Notes under the pieces: generated by a model
Databases searched by the model: none
Seen by the model: only the letters and a program-made list of their open reading frames with translations
What the model was told of the DNA's origin: nothing
Part shown: positions 34,851 through 43,894 of the stretch, piece after piece
Numbering within the stretch: position 1 is the first letter of the stretch
Layout of the letters: each line of letters starts with the position of its first letter
Program-made: the position numbers and the translations under genes
Assembly (NCBI RefSeq): GCF_001660705.2
Contig: NZ_LYBV02000030.1
Coordinates: forward strand, 1-64,000
DNA: 64,000 bases
Origin: Saccharicrinis aurantiacus
Lineage (GTDB): Bacteria; Bacteroidota; Bacteroidia; Bacteroidales; Marinilabiliaceae
Reading direction: 5' to 3'

Positions 34851-35627
34851 ATGAAGCTATGTGTGTTCTTATTGTTACATTTATGTTGCAGCCTAGTATT
34901 ACTATCGCAAAAGAAGTTTATACCAGAGTATAATGATGGAAGTAAGATCTTTATAGTAGCAGGGGATTCTTTAATTCAAATTTCGGTTATTAGAAATACA
35001 GACGATATTAAATTATATCCCAATCGATTTTATCATTATTATAAAAATAATAACATACATAAGGCAAAGGGAGGCTATATAGGTAAATTATTGGATAGTC
35101 AGTATTTACTTAGTACCCGTAATGGTCAATTAATAGAACGCGGCAATTATAAGAAGGGTTTAAAGCACGGTGAATGGGTAAAGTGGCACATTAATGGTGA
35201 ACTGAGTTCTGTTTGTACTTGGAAAAAGGGAAAGGGTAAAGGGAAGCAATATAATTACAATATAAATGCAGAGCTCTTATCCATCTATAAATGGAGTAAA
35301 GGTAACTGGATTTTAACTCGTAAATATAGATTAAATTTAAAGCGAGAAAATAAACGTATTGCAAAGGAACGTAAACGCCAAGCAAAGAACCAAGAGCGAA
35401 CGTTAAAGAAAGAACAGAAAAAAAACATTTCTTCAGGTACTTCTAAATTTCAACTATTCAGAAACAAAAAGAAAAATGATTCAAAAGAAATTGTACCATT
35501 CAATACAAATACAACGAATAAGGCAAAACGAAAAAGTAAGAAAGATCAAAAGAAATTAAACGAAAATACAAATAAGATAGGCCTACTATTTAAAAGAAAA
35601 CTGAAGGATGAAAAGGAAGAAAAATAA
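34851..35627 (+). CDS. Secreted MORN/YwqK-like repeat protein with basic tail, first gene of the secretion operon
   Basis: A 258-residue protein: signal peptide (MKLCVFLLLHLCCSLVLLSQ), then a beta-rich segment with MORN-variant repeats (IERGNYKKGLKHGEWVKWHI, NGELSSVCTWKKGKGKGK). The C terminus is a long lysine/arginine-rich, probably helical region (residues about 165-258). It starts at ATG 34851. Its last 20 bp overlap the pseudopilin gene start at 35608, so it is translationally coupled to the secretion operon. MORN-variant proteins occur as extracytoplasmic or periplasmic adaptors in Bacteroidota; here it may be an accessory subunit or substrate. Function is inferred only from position. 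Confidence 0.7.
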   Translation: MKLCVFLLLHLCCSLVLLSQKKFIPEYNDGSKIFIVAGDSLIQISVIRNTDDIKLYPNRFYHYYKNNNIHKAKGGYIGKLLDSQYLLSTRNGQLIERGNYKKGLKHGEWVKWHINGELSSVCTWKKGKGKGKQYNYNINAELLSIYKWSKGNWILTRKYRLNLKRENKRIAKERKRQAKNQERTLKKEQKKNISSGTSKFQLFRNKKKNDSKEIVPFNTNTTNKAKRKSKKDQKKLNENTNKIGLLFKRKLKDEKEEK

Positions 35628-36030
35628 ATTTAACCCCAAATTAAAAGCTTTTACCTTACCAGAACTATTAGTGGTACTAGTAATTATAGGAATATTAATA
35701 TTATTAGCATTACCCGAATTAATGCCTTTAGTAACAAGAGCGCATAGTTTAGAAGCAAAAAATGCTTTGAAGATGGTGCATACACTCGAAAAAACACATT
35801 TTTACGAATATTCTAAATATTCAGACGATTTAGAAGCAATAGGTTTTGAGGCCCAAAAATTAGTTGGTGAGCAGGGGGGAAGTGCAAAGTACGAAATAGA
35901 GATAATTGAGTATTCTGTTAATTCATTTAAAGCCCGTGCCACTTCTATTGTTGATTTTGATGGGGATGGACAGTTTAATGTATGGGAAGTTGATCAGGAT
36001 GGTAATATACTTGAGGTAGTTAAGGACTAA
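35608..36030 (+). CDS. Type IV pilin-like major pseudopilin (GspG-like)
   Basis: A 140-residue prepilin. Its basic leader ends KLKA, followed by FTLPELLVVLVIIGILILLA with the methylated Phe+1 and Glu+5, the class III prepilin signal. The mature part is small, has an alpha-spine (EAKNALKMVHTLEKTHFYEY) as in GspG, and ends DFDGDGQFNVWEVDQDGN, a likely calcium-binding loop as in GspG pseudopilins. Major subunit of the pseudopilus. Followed 7 bp later by the prepilin peptidase. Confidence 0.88.
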   Translation: MKRKKNKFNPKLKAFTLPELLVVLVIIGILILLALPELMPLVTRAHSLEAKNALKMVHTLEKTHFYEYSKYSDDLEAIGFEAQKLVGEQGGSAKYEIEIIEYSVNSFKARATSIVDFDGDGQFNVWEVDQDGNILEVVKD

Positions 36031-36036
36031 AAATAA

Positions 36037-36543
36037 ATGGACTTCAATATTTTTATAGACATATCCATATTAATAGTTCTGTTGGTAATATTTATACAAG
36101 ATATACTATACCGAGAAGTGTCCTTAAGTATATTTGTTCTTGCCTTTTTGCTTTTAGGTTTTAACTTTTATAGCAAAAATACCGATTTCAAATATATATT
36201 GATAAATGCTAGTTTTATTGCATTACAAATGGGAGTAGTGCTATTCTATTCGTGGTTTAAATTTAAAAAGATCAATGTATTTGAAGAACTTTTTGGTTTA
36301 GGTGATTTAATATTTTGGGGTTTATTACTTGTTGGATTTTCCCCTTTTAATTTTGTTGTTTTCTTCATTATTAGTCTTTCCTTATCCTTACTATATGTGC
36401 CATTTATAAAATACAGTAAGCATGCAACAGTTCCTCTAGCAGGCTTACAGTCAGTTTTATATGCCATTGTTATAGGTTTGGATCGTTTGTACTCCTCAAT
36501 AGACTTGTTTAGTGATAATTATTGGATTCAACTATTACCATAA
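36037..36543 (+). CDS. Prepilin peptidase, minimal (A24 family, GxGD motif)
   Basis: A 168-residue membrane protein with about five or six transmembrane segments. The two catalytic aspartates of the A24 family are visible: Asp22 in QDILYREV and Asp91 in FGLGDLIFWG. The cytoplasmic N-methylation domain and the usual CxxC pair of full-length PilD/GspO are missing, so this is a peptidase-only variant as in archaeal FlaK/TadV-type enzymes. It processes the pseudopilins encoded next to it. The stop overlaps the start of the ATPase gene by one base (TAATG). Confidence 0.85.
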   Translation: MDFNIFIDISILIVLLVIFIQDILYREVSLSIFVLAFLLLGFNFYSKNTDFKYILINASFIALQMGVVLFYSWFKFKKINVFEELFGLGDLIFWGLLLVGFSPFNFVVFFIISLSLSLLYVPFIKYSKHATVPLAGLQSVLYAIVIGLDRLYSSIDLFSDNYWIQLLP

Positions 36544-37967
36544 TGAGTGTGCCAAAACATAATATTAGTTCAGAGCTTCGGCAAACTATTTCAACAGAAT
36601 TAGCATGGCAATATTCTGTAATTCCTTTTAAAAAAAGTAAAGATCAGTTATTTGTTTATTTAATAGAGTCGAGTGATATTGAATCTACTATTAATGAGTT
36701 GCAAATTATTTTAGGAGTAAGCCTTACCTATGAAACTCTTAAATCTTCAGTCATTAATGAATTATTGGCAAGATTTTATCCTCGGTCTAAAGCTAATACA
36801 GGAGTAAAAGTTACGAATGTTGAAGATAACAGATTTGTAGAATCTTTGATTAGCGAATCTCAACAATTAGGTAGTTCAGATATACATTTAGAACCATTTG
36901 AAAAGAGATCTATTGTTCGGGTTCGTATAGACGGAAAGTTAATTGAACGTTATCATATACCAAAATCAGAATACTCGGCTGTTGTAAATAAAATAAAGAT
37001 TCTTTCAAATCTTGATATATCAGAAAAGCGTCTGCCACAAGACGGTCGTATGTCAATTAATAATCAAGCTCAAAAATTTGATGTTCGTGTTTCGATACTT
37101 CCAATTTTACATGGAGAGAAAGTTGTTATGCGTATTTTAAGTAATGATGCGAATAACTTAAATATGGACATGTTGGGCTTTAATAGCTATTGCAATAATT
37201 TGTATCGCGAAGCTATAAAGAAACCTAATGGTATTATTTTAATTAGTGGTCCTACAGGCTCAGGAAAAACTACAACCTTATATGCAACTCTAAAAGAGAT
37301 TAATAAACCAACTCATAATATACTTACAGTAGAAGATCCGATAGAATATACCCTAGAAGGTATTAATCAAGTTCAGTTAAAGGAAGATATCGGGCTTGAT
37401 TTTGCGGCTACAATGCGAACCTTTCTTCGTCAGGATCCTGATATTATTATGGTGGGAGAAATTAGAGATGTTGCTACAGCTCAAATGGCTGTTAGGGCAG
37501 CTTTAACGGGGCACCTTGTTTTTTCAACAATCCACACTAGTTCAGCGTTGGGTATAATTTCTAGATTGGTTGATATGGGCATACCGTCTTTTATGGTAGC
37601 AAATACGTTAAATCTTGCCGTAGCGCAAAGGTTGGTGCGTTTACTCTGCCCTTTATGTAAAGAAAAGAAATCATTTCATTCCAGTTCGCTGCCTTCGTCA
37701 TTTAATATTACAGAAGAAATTACCCAGCATTACGTTCCTGTAGGTTGCGACTCTTGTTATTATACAGGATACAAGGGGCGTAGAGCTATTTACGAAATGA
37801 TTAGTGTTGATAAGGAATTACAAATAAGTATGAAAGAAACCAACGTATCCATTGAAGACTATATTGAAGATCATAAAATCCCACTTTTAGCGCATAGTGC
37901 CTTTAAGTTAATTTTAGATGGAGATACATCTATAGAGGAAGCCTATCCAATTTTATTCCAAAACTAA
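36543..37967 (+). CDS. GspE/PilB-type secretion ATPase
   Basis: A 474-residue cytoplasmic hexameric ATPase powering pseudopilus assembly. The N-terminal domain (about 1-100) is followed by the core with Walker A GPTGSGKTTTLYATL (about residue 236), Asp box, Walker B DPDIIMVGEIRD and the His box GHLVFSTIHT. A C-terminal tetracysteine zinc motif (LCPLC ... GCDSC, then YTGYKGRRAIYEM) is typical of GspE/PilB and absent from retraction ATPases. I start at ATG 36543; an in-frame TTG at 36522 is upstream and overlaps the peptidase gene. It is shorter than classical GspE because the N1E region is reduced. Confidence 0.92.
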   Translation: MSVPKHNISSELRQTISTELAWQYSVIPFKKSKDQLFVYLIESSDIESTINELQIILGVSLTYETLKSSVINELLARFYPRSKANTGVKVTNVEDNRFVESLISESQQLGSSDIHLEPFEKRSIVRVRIDGKLIERYHIPKSEYSAVVNKIKILSNLDISEKRLPQDGRMSINNQAQKFDVRVSILPILHGEKVVMRILSNDANNLNMDMLGFNSYCNNLYREAIKKPNGIILISGPTGSGKTTTLYATLKEINKPTHNILTVEDPIEYTLEGINQVQLKEDIGLDFAATMRTFLRQDPDIIMVGEIRDVATAQMAVRAALTGHLVFSTIHTSSALGIISRLVDMGIPSFMVANTLNLAVAQRLVRLLCPLCKEKKSFHSSSLPSSFNITEEITQHYVPVGCDSCYYTGYKGRRAIYEMISVDKELQISMKETNVSIEDYIEDHKIPLLAHSAFKLILDGDTSIEEAYPILFQN

Positions 37968-37968
37968 C

Positions 37969-39909
37969 ATGAAATACCTAAGATGCCTAGTTTTAAGCCT
38001 GCTGTGTTTAACTTCCTTTTTTGAAGGATTTTCTCAGCAAACATTTGAGCAGCGACTTGTTGAGATAAAACAAGAGCTTGCTGAAAAATCTGACTCATTG
38101 GTTCCTGGATTAAATGAGGTGGCACAATTCTCAGTTGTTCATGCCCCCATACAGGATTTGATTAGAGGAGTATCTGAAGCACATCAATTAAATGTGAGCG
38201 TAGCACCAGATATTAAAGTTACTATTACAAACAACTTTACCAATGTAGTAATCAAAGATTTAATTCTATTTATATGCCGCAAATATCATTTAAATGTTGA
38301 ATTTGTAAATAACATTTTGTCATTTTCACAGTTTATAGATCCAGTTATTACTATTGAAATTAAAAAACCAAAAATCCCATATGTTGTATATCAAGCAAAA
38401 AACGACCTGTTAACAGTTGATTTAGAAAATGATTCACTATCTATTTTTGTAAAAGAGGTAACAAAAAAAACAGGGAAGAATGTAATTGTAGGACCTAATG
38501 TTTCTGATCGACTATTACAAGGGATGATATCCTTAATGCCCTTTAATCAATGTATTGAAAAGATCGCTTTAACAAATAACTTACAGTTGTATATCGATTC
38601 CATTGGGCCTTTCTATATCTTAGATGATTTAGCAAATACTAAGGATGTAGATAATCATTTGTCAAAACAAAAAACAAGGTCAGCCAAGAATAGGTATTCA
38701 AAAAAAGAAGTAATCGAGAACGAAGATCTTATTATTGAAAAACTAGGATATAATCGTTTAAATATAAGAGCTATAAATGTACCAATATCTGAAATAATTA
38801 GAGAGGCAGCTAATGAGTCAAAGATGAGTTTTATCTTTTTATCTAAGCCAGAGGGCAATACATATATAAATATTAATAACATTAGTTTTGAGAATTTACT
38901 TAGGTATTTATTAGAAGGTACAGATCATACTTTTATTGTTGAAGACAAAGTTCATATTATCGGAAATAGAATAAATGAAGGTTTTAGAAAAACTAAAATT
39001 GTACGTATGCAATATCGAACTGCATTCGAAATAGAAAAGTCTATACCTGAGTTTCTCATGAAAAACCTAGAGGTAATACCCTTTGAAGAGTTAAATGCCT
39101 TAATATTGAGTGGTAGTGCAAAAAGAGTTGAAGAAGTAGCTCTTTTCTTAAAAGAAATAGATCAGCCTGTCCCTAATATATCAATAGATGTAATGGTTAT
39201 TGATGTTAGGAAATCAAAAACGATTGAGACCGGAATAAATGCATTCATTGGAGATTCGGCTGTGGTAACTCAGGGTAAGGTTTATCCAGGAGTAGACTTA
39301 ACCATGGGCAGTAATTCAATTAATTCATTACTGCAAAAATTTGAAACGGTTAGCTCTGTTAACTTAGGAAGAGTTACGCCATCATTTTATATGACACTTA
39401 AGGCTCTTGAACAAAATGGTAATATTAAAATTAAATCTACTCCTAAATTATCTACACTGAATGGTCATGAGGCAGAATTAACAATTGGGCAGTCAGTATA
39501 TTATCAAGAAAAAACGCAAAATGTCACTGGTGGAGTCAATCCAATTATTACGACAACTCCTCGTTTTAGTAAGGTTGATGCAAACCTAACTATTAAAATA
39601 AAACCAATGGTGTCAGGGGATGAGAATGTAACTTTAAATATCGAAGCAGAGTTTTCTGATTTTTTGGCACCAACCATAGAGGGTGCACCACCAGGAAATA
39701 CAACTCGTAAATTTGTTTCACAGGTAAGAATACAAAATCAGGAACTGGTTTTGTTAGGTGGTTTAGAAGAATCATCAAAGGATGAAAGTGGTTCTGGTAT
39801 ACCTGTATTATCACGAATTCCTATAATAAAATGGCTATTTAGCTCGCGTAAAAAAAGCTCAGCAGAGAATAAGCTTTTAGTATTAATTAAACCTCAAATA
39901 TTGTATTAA
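37969..39909 (+). CDS. GspD/PilQ-type secretin
   Basis: A 646-residue outer-membrane secretin. It has a signal peptide (YLRCLVLSLLCLTSFFEG), an STN-type N0 domain (HAPIQDLIRGVSEA ... VSVAPDIKV), further N-domains (REAANESKMSF and ALILSGSAKRVEEV). The C-terminal secretin domain carries IKSTPKLSTLNGHEAELTIG, NQELVLLGGLEES and SGIPVLSRIPIIKWLFSSRK. It has no S-domain insertion. It forms the exit channel of the machine. It begins 1 bp after the ATPase stop. Confidence 0.92.
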   Translation: MKYLRCLVLSLLCLTSFFEGFSQQTFEQRLVEIKQELAEKSDSLVPGLNEVAQFSVVHAPIQDLIRGVSEAHQLNVSVAPDIKVTITNNFTNVVIKDLILFICRKYHLNVEFVNNILSFSQFIDPVITIEIKKPKIPYVVYQAKNDLLTVDLENDSLSIFVKEVTKKTGKNVIVGPNVSDRLLQGMISLMPFNQCIEKIALTNNLQLYIDSIGPFYILDDLANTKDVDNHLSKQKTRSAKNRYSKKEVIENEDLIIEKLGYNRLNIRAINVPISEIIREAANESKMSFIFLSKPEGNTYININNISFENLLRYLLEGTDHTFIVEDKVHIIGNRINEGFRKTKIVRMQYRTAFEIEKSIPEFLMKNLEVIPFEELNALILSGSAKRVEEVALFLKEIDQPVPNISIDVMVIDVRKSKTIETGINAFIGDSAVVTQGKVYPGVDLTMGSNSINSLLQKFETVSSVNLGRVTPSFYMTLKALEQNGNIKIKSTPKLSTLNGHEAELTIGQSVYYQEKTQNVTGGVNPIITTTPRFSKVDANLTIKIKPMVSGDENVTLNIEAEFSDFLAPTIEGAPPGNTTRKFVSQVRIQNQELVLLGGLEESSKDESGSGIPVLSRIPIIKWLFSSRKKSSAENKLLVLIKPQILY

Positions 39910-41135
39910 TGATGAAGATAATTGATACATATATTAGAAAAGTTTTCCTCGGAAGAAAGAAGTGGGGAGTAAATATACGTGTGGATAAGGATGGTAATAT
40001 TCATGGTTATGCAGTGTTATTAGTTAAAGAAAAGCAAAAGGTAAATATATCTAAGCATATCGAAATTTCGAGTGTGGATGTTTTTAAAGACCCTAAATTT
40101 AAAGGAGTTCCTATTTATTTAAGTATTGAAAGCAATCTCATATTAGAACGAGAAGTAGAGGAGTACAATGAAAATACCATGGCAGATAAGTTCCATATTT
40201 TTGATAGTAGCAACTTCTATATCCAAGTGGCAACTTTTGAAGCATTCTCACATATTCAACTAATAAGAAAAGGTGATCTAGACAGTGTAATAAATGTATT
40301 AAGGTCATTTGAATTACAGTTAGTTTCGGTTGTTCTAGGGCCTGTTAATTTTACCTCTTGTATTGACTACATATCTGATGAATCCAGAAAAACTGAATAT
40401 GAGCTTAGCCAATATAAAATTGTAGTGGATGAACATGAAACAACAAACATTTCGAGAGTTGAAAAAGGACTTGGAAATAGTAATATTATTATTGGAGACG
40501 AGTCAATTGAAAATGAGTTAATTATTCCTTATGGTAATGCCTTTGCAGGTTTTATTTATGAAAATATTCCTGATTATATTAATCTCTCATTATTGAAAAT
40601 TGGGAATGTTGATTATGCTTATTCTCGTTTCTTAAAGTATTTGTTGCCATCTAGTTTATCTATGCTTTTAATGGTTTTGTTGGGGAATTTTTTATTGTTA
40701 CAATCTTTTTCTCAGAAACAGGCAGATCTGCAAATACAGTATGCTCAGTATCAACAACTGTACTCAAAGCTTAATAAACTTGAAGAGCAATTAAAGGATC
40801 ATACTAAAATTTTTGGTTCTAATTCTAATATCGGACAACAAAGGTTCACTTCTTATGCAGATAGGTTAGGCAGTATAGTAAAAGGACGGATAGTAATGTC
40901 CAGTTTAATCATCAATCCCTTGAGTATTGTTCACTCAAACCTAACGAAAGTAACAAGTATTGGAGAGAATAGAATAGAGGTAAGTGGGATATGTGAATCG
41001 CCATTATTATTAAATGCATGGTTGCAAGATGTTTTAAAAGAATCATTCGTTGTAAGTATTACTGAACAGCAATTTATTACAGATGATTATACAAATGTTA
41101 ACAAGTTCTCATTAGTAATAACAACCAGAAATTAG
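39909..41135 (+). CDS. GspL-like (PilM-PilN fusion) inner-membrane assembly protein
   Basis: A 408-residue protein assigned by layout and operon position. A cytoplasmic N-terminal domain (about 1-240, actin-like PilM/GspL-cyto) is followed by a transmembrane helix (SSLSMLLMVLLGNFLLLQ, about 250-267), a coiled coil (QLYSKLNKLEEQLKDH), and a periplasmic domain (about 300-408) with the alpha/beta pattern of PilN/GspL ferredoxin-like domains (VTSIGENRIEVSGICESPLL). It would connect the ATPase to the secretin. Primary sequence similarity to classical GspL is weak. It starts on the A of the secretin stop (TAATG). Confidence 0.7.
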   Translation: MMKIIDTYIRKVFLGRKKWGVNIRVDKDGNIHGYAVLLVKEKQKVNISKHIEISSVDVFKDPKFKGVPIYLSIESNLILEREVEEYNENTMADKFHIFDSSNFYIQVATFEAFSHIQLIRKGDLDSVINVLRSFELQLVSVVLGPVNFTSCIDYISDESRKTEYELSQYKIVVDEHETTNISRVEKGLGNSNIIIGDESIENELIIPYGNAFAGFIYENIPDYINLSLLKIGNVDYAYSRFLKYLLPSSLSMLLMVLLGNFLLLQSFSQKQADLQIQYAQYQQLYSKLNKLEEQLKDHTKIFGSNSNIGQQRFTSYADRLGSIVKGRIVMSSLIINPLSIVHSNLTKVTSIGENRIEVSGICESPLLLNAWLQDVLKESFVVSITEQQFITDDYTNVNKFSLVITTRN

Positions 41136-41153
41136 TTTTAAGAAATAAGAAAG

Positions 41154-41687
41154 ATGAAGTGGGCTGAGTTATCTTACAAAAGGAGAAGTGCAATTGTAAT
41201 TTTTAGTACTCTTGTAGTTCTTTTTTTAGCAATTTCATTTCCAATAAAAAGAACATTGGGAACAATTAATTCTTGTAATAAGCTTGTTGATAAAATTAAT
41301 AAAGCAAAAGATGCCCCTAGAGATATTGAGTATCTTGAGATGAAATTGAATAGTAGGACTAAGAATATTATTATAGCAGATATAGGTGTTGACCAGATAC
41401 AGATAAAGATTCTTGAGAATGTAGCAAAGTCATGTAATTTGAATGAAGTTGAGTTGAAAAAATTATATCTATTTAATGAAAATAAACAAGATGAATTCTC
41501 AATACTAGATTTTGAACTTTTATTAGAATCTAATTATTCACATTTATTAAAAGTTCTGCATTATCTAGAATATGAGCTAAAGTATGGTCGTGTTGTGTCA
41601 GTTAATTTTTTTAAATCCAAGCTAAAAAGAAAGAAAAATGAAGTTTTACAAGTTCAAATTTATCTACGATGTGTTTGCAAAAAATAA
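41154..41687 (+). CDS. GspM/PilO-like inner-membrane protein
   Basis: A 177-residue bitopic protein: basic cytoplasmic tail KRRSA, transmembrane helix (IVIFSTLVVLFLAISFP, about 15-31), coiled coil, then an alpha/beta periplasmic domain (FSILDFELLLESNYSHLLKV, LHYLEYELKYGRVVSVN). This last pattern is the PilO/GspM ferredoxin-like fold. The assignment is by topology, size and position after the GspL-like gene. Its 3' end overlaps the lipoprotein gene by 50 bp. Confidence 0.7.
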   Translation: MKWAELSYKRRSAIVIFSTLVVLFLAISFPIKRTLGTINSCNKLVDKINKAKDAPRDIEYLEMKLNSRTKNIIIADIGVDQIQIKILENVAKSCNLNEVELKKLYLFNENKQDEFSILDFELLLESNYSHLLKVLHYLEYELKYGRVVSVNFFKSKLKRKKNEVLQVQIYLRCVCKK

Positions 41688-42051
41688 AGTAATCGCAGTA
41701 ATAATTTCAATAACTTTAGTTTCATGTGTAGATTTATTTGAAGAAAATATATCAGATGCTTCTATTGATATTGTTAGCCCTTCAGACTCTAGTGTTCTTA
41801 ATAATCAGAATGTAACTTTATTATGGAATGAGGTATTTGGTGTTTCTAAATATCAGATACAAATGGTAACACCAGATTTTAAAAGTGCCGATGCTGTTAT
41901 ATTTGATACTCTAATTGATGACACAAGTTTAAAGGTGGAATTATATCAAGGTAATTTTCAGTGGAGATTAAAAGGAACTAATAGTGCTTATCAAAGCGAT
42001 TTTCAAACCTATTCTTTTAGTATTGATACAATTAGTGATAATAAAATATAA
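41638..42051 (+). CDS. Lipoprotein with FN3-like domain in the secretion operon
   Basis: A 137-residue predicted lipoprotein: a positively charged N-region and hydrophobic stretch ending in lipobox LVSC (AVIISITLVSC), then one FN3-like beta-sandwich (NVTLLWNEVFGVSKYQIQMV, ...GNFQWRLKGTNSAY). It is a candidate outer-membrane pilotin or secretin-binding lipoprotein, because it sits between the GspM- and GspC-like genes where such helpers can occur. That role is hypothetical. The 50-bp overlap with the preceding gene supports tight coupling. Confidence 0.65.
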   Translation: MKFYKFKFIYDVFAKNKVIAVIISITLVSCVDLFEENISDASIDIVSPSDSSVLNNQNVTLLWNEVFGVSKYQIQMVTPDFKSADAVIFDTLIDDTSLKVELYQGNFQWRLKGTNSAYQSDFQTYSFSIDTISDNKI

Positions 42052-42064
42052 TGATTATTTACTT

Positions 42065-42601
42065 ATGAAATTGAAATCAAATACTAAGACAACATATTTA
42101 TTGTTGAGTTTAGTGATTATATTATGGTCAATTATAGTAATAAGGATATTTTCATTTAAAAGTGAAAATGATAATGTTGTTTCAATTAAAAAAGCAAAAG
42201 AAAAAAAGCTAATAGTATCGAAAAATGAAAATGCATATATATTAAACCAACAATACCCCGATCCATTTTTTAGGAAGGTTAATAATGTTAAAAAAGTAAA
42301 TTCTATTCGGCCAAAAAGTGACACGTTTAAGATTTCTAAAACAAGAATGCTTTATAACAAAAATAAAGATAATGTTTCAGGGTCTAAGAATATTCCTTCT
42401 ATAGTATATATAGGGGAATATTCAAATACGAGTAAAAACACTAAAGTAGCAATTGTTTCTATAAATGAGGCGCGACATATTGTAGGTGTTGGAGCTAGTA
42501 TTAATGAGTTCACAATATCTGAAATTTTTACTGATTCAATAAAGCTTTTAAATAAGAAGGATACGATTATTGTTGTAAAAGTTATTGATACTAATTTATG
42601 A
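42065..42601 (+). CDS. GspC/PilP-like inner-membrane protein
   Basis: A 178-residue protein with one N-terminal transmembrane helix (TYLLLSLVIILWSIIVIRIF), a basic linker, and a QQYPDPFFRKVNN segment (a DPF element found in PilP/GspC-type linkers). Its C-terminal small beta domain (IVYIGEYSNTSKNTKVAIVS, INEARHIVGVGASINEFTIS, EIFTDSIKLLNKKDTIIV) matches the HR/PilP domain pattern that contacts the secretin N0 domain. No PDZ domain is present. I start at ATG 42065; a TTG at 41984 is upstream. The stop overlaps the next start (ATGA). Confidence 0.7.
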   Translation: MKLKSNTKTTYLLLSLVIILWSIIVIRIFSFKSENDNVVSIKKAKEKKLIVSKNENAYILNQQYPDPFFRKVNNVKKVNSIRPKSDTFKISKTRMLYNKNKDNVSGSKNIPSIVYIGEYSNTSKNTKVAIVSINEARHIVGVGASINEFTISEIFTDSIKLLNKKDTIIVVKVIDTNL

Positions 42602-43848
42602 AGTTTAAAGCAGGTATATTACCATTTGTTATAGCAATCAGTATGATTGTGGCATTAATTTGTAGTGCTTTCTTTTTGGTAGTTTATTATTCTAATATTA
42701 GAACCGTACAGTATAAAAGAGATTTAAATGTAATTAATAATTTAAATTCTTTAGAAAATCTAGTGCTGTCTGAAGGAGGATTATATAGTTATGATATAAC
42801 TTCTAATTTTGATTTATGGGGTAGAGGTTCTGATTCGGTATCAGTATTAAGAGAACGGTGGGGAGGTTTTGAATTATTTAAATTATGTGCTTATACAAAT
42901 AGTTCAATTACAAGATCATCCTTATTGGTAGCTAATAAAACTACCGTATATAATGGCAAAGCCCTTTTTGTTTCAAATAGATCTGGACAGTCTTTATCAT
43001 TGGTAGGCAATACAGAAGTTATAGGAGATGTTCTAATTCCACGTCAAGGGCTTGTTAGTGGTTTTATTAATGGAAGAAGTTTTATAGGGAACACATTTGT
43101 AAAAGGGAATATAGACTATAGTAATGGAACAATACCTACAGTATCCCAAGAAGTGGTGGATTATTTTAAGAGGCTAAGACTAATTTCAACAGATGTTGAA
43201 ATAATCAATTATAATCAAATTAATACCAGAAGTATAAGTAACCCTTTTATAGGTAAAACAGAGTACTATTATAGTATGGACCCTATTGTGATAGATAAAA
43301 AGATAATGGGGAATATAATTATTATATCCGACTCGGAAATAATTCTAACTTCTTATGCCAATACTGATAATGTAATCTTTGTAGCACCACAAATAAGAGT
43401 AAAATCAAATTTTAGGGGTAATTTTCAAGCTTTTTCTACGCACCAAATTATAATTGAAAATGATGTAATATTAGATTACCCAACGCTATTATTTTGTAAT
43501 GCAATAGAAGGTTCTCAAGTGCGTATAGGATATAATACAGTATTGAAGGGTGGCATATATCAACAAGATTTCATGGGTGAACAGAATGATGTATCTGCGA
43601 GTATTATAATAGATCAGGCGACGATAATGGGTCAAGTTCTTACTTCAGGTAGTGCAGAAGTATATGGCAATATTTACGGTCAATTGATATGTGAGAAAGT
43701 AGTGTATAAAGATAGTAATGAAAAGTTTTATGAAAATTATTTAGTGGATTGTGAGATTAATAGAACTTTGTTATCGGATGATTTCCTTTTTCCAATTGTA
43801 TTAATGGATCAATCTAAGGATACTCAATTATTAAGAAGGGTATTCTAA
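42598..43848 (+). CDS. GspK/PilX-like minor pseudopilin with bactofilin-like beta-helix region
   Basis: A 416-residue protein. The N terminus (AGILPFVIAISMIVALICSA) is a class III-like hydrophobic helix without Glu+5, as in GspK and PilX. The rest is beta-rich with short repeated strands (GQSLSLVGNTEVIGDVLIPR, GNTFVKGNIDY, GSQVRIGYNTVLKGGIYQ, SGSAEVYGNIYGQLICE). This resembles a polymer-forming/bactofilin-like beta-solenoid rather than the alpha-helical GspK domain. The mix suggests a tip-complex minor pilin adapted to a large substrate. Assignment rests on the N terminus and operon position. Confidence 0.65.
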   Translation: MKFKAGILPFVIAISMIVALICSAFFLVVYYSNIRTVQYKRDLNVINNLNSLENLVLSEGGLYSYDITSNFDLWGRGSDSVSVLRERWGGFELFKLCAYTNSSITRSSLLVANKTTVYNGKALFVSNRSGQSLSLVGNTEVIGDVLIPRQGLVSGFINGRSFIGNTFVKGNIDYSNGTIPTVSQEVVDYFKRLRLISTDVEIINYNQINTRSISNPFIGKTEYYYSMDPIVIDKKIMGNIIIISDSEIILTSYANTDNVIFVAPQIRVKSNFRGNFQAFSTHQIIIENDVILDYPTLLFCNAIEGSQVRIGYNTVLKGGIYQQDFMGEQNDVSASIIIDQATIMGQVLTSGSAEVYGNIYGQLICEKVVYKDSNEKFYENYLVDCEINRTLLSDDFLFPIVLMDQSKDTQLLRRVF

Positions 43849-43894
43849 CGATTTGTTAAGCTAAATATTTTATTAATTTGTTATTAGTTTAATA

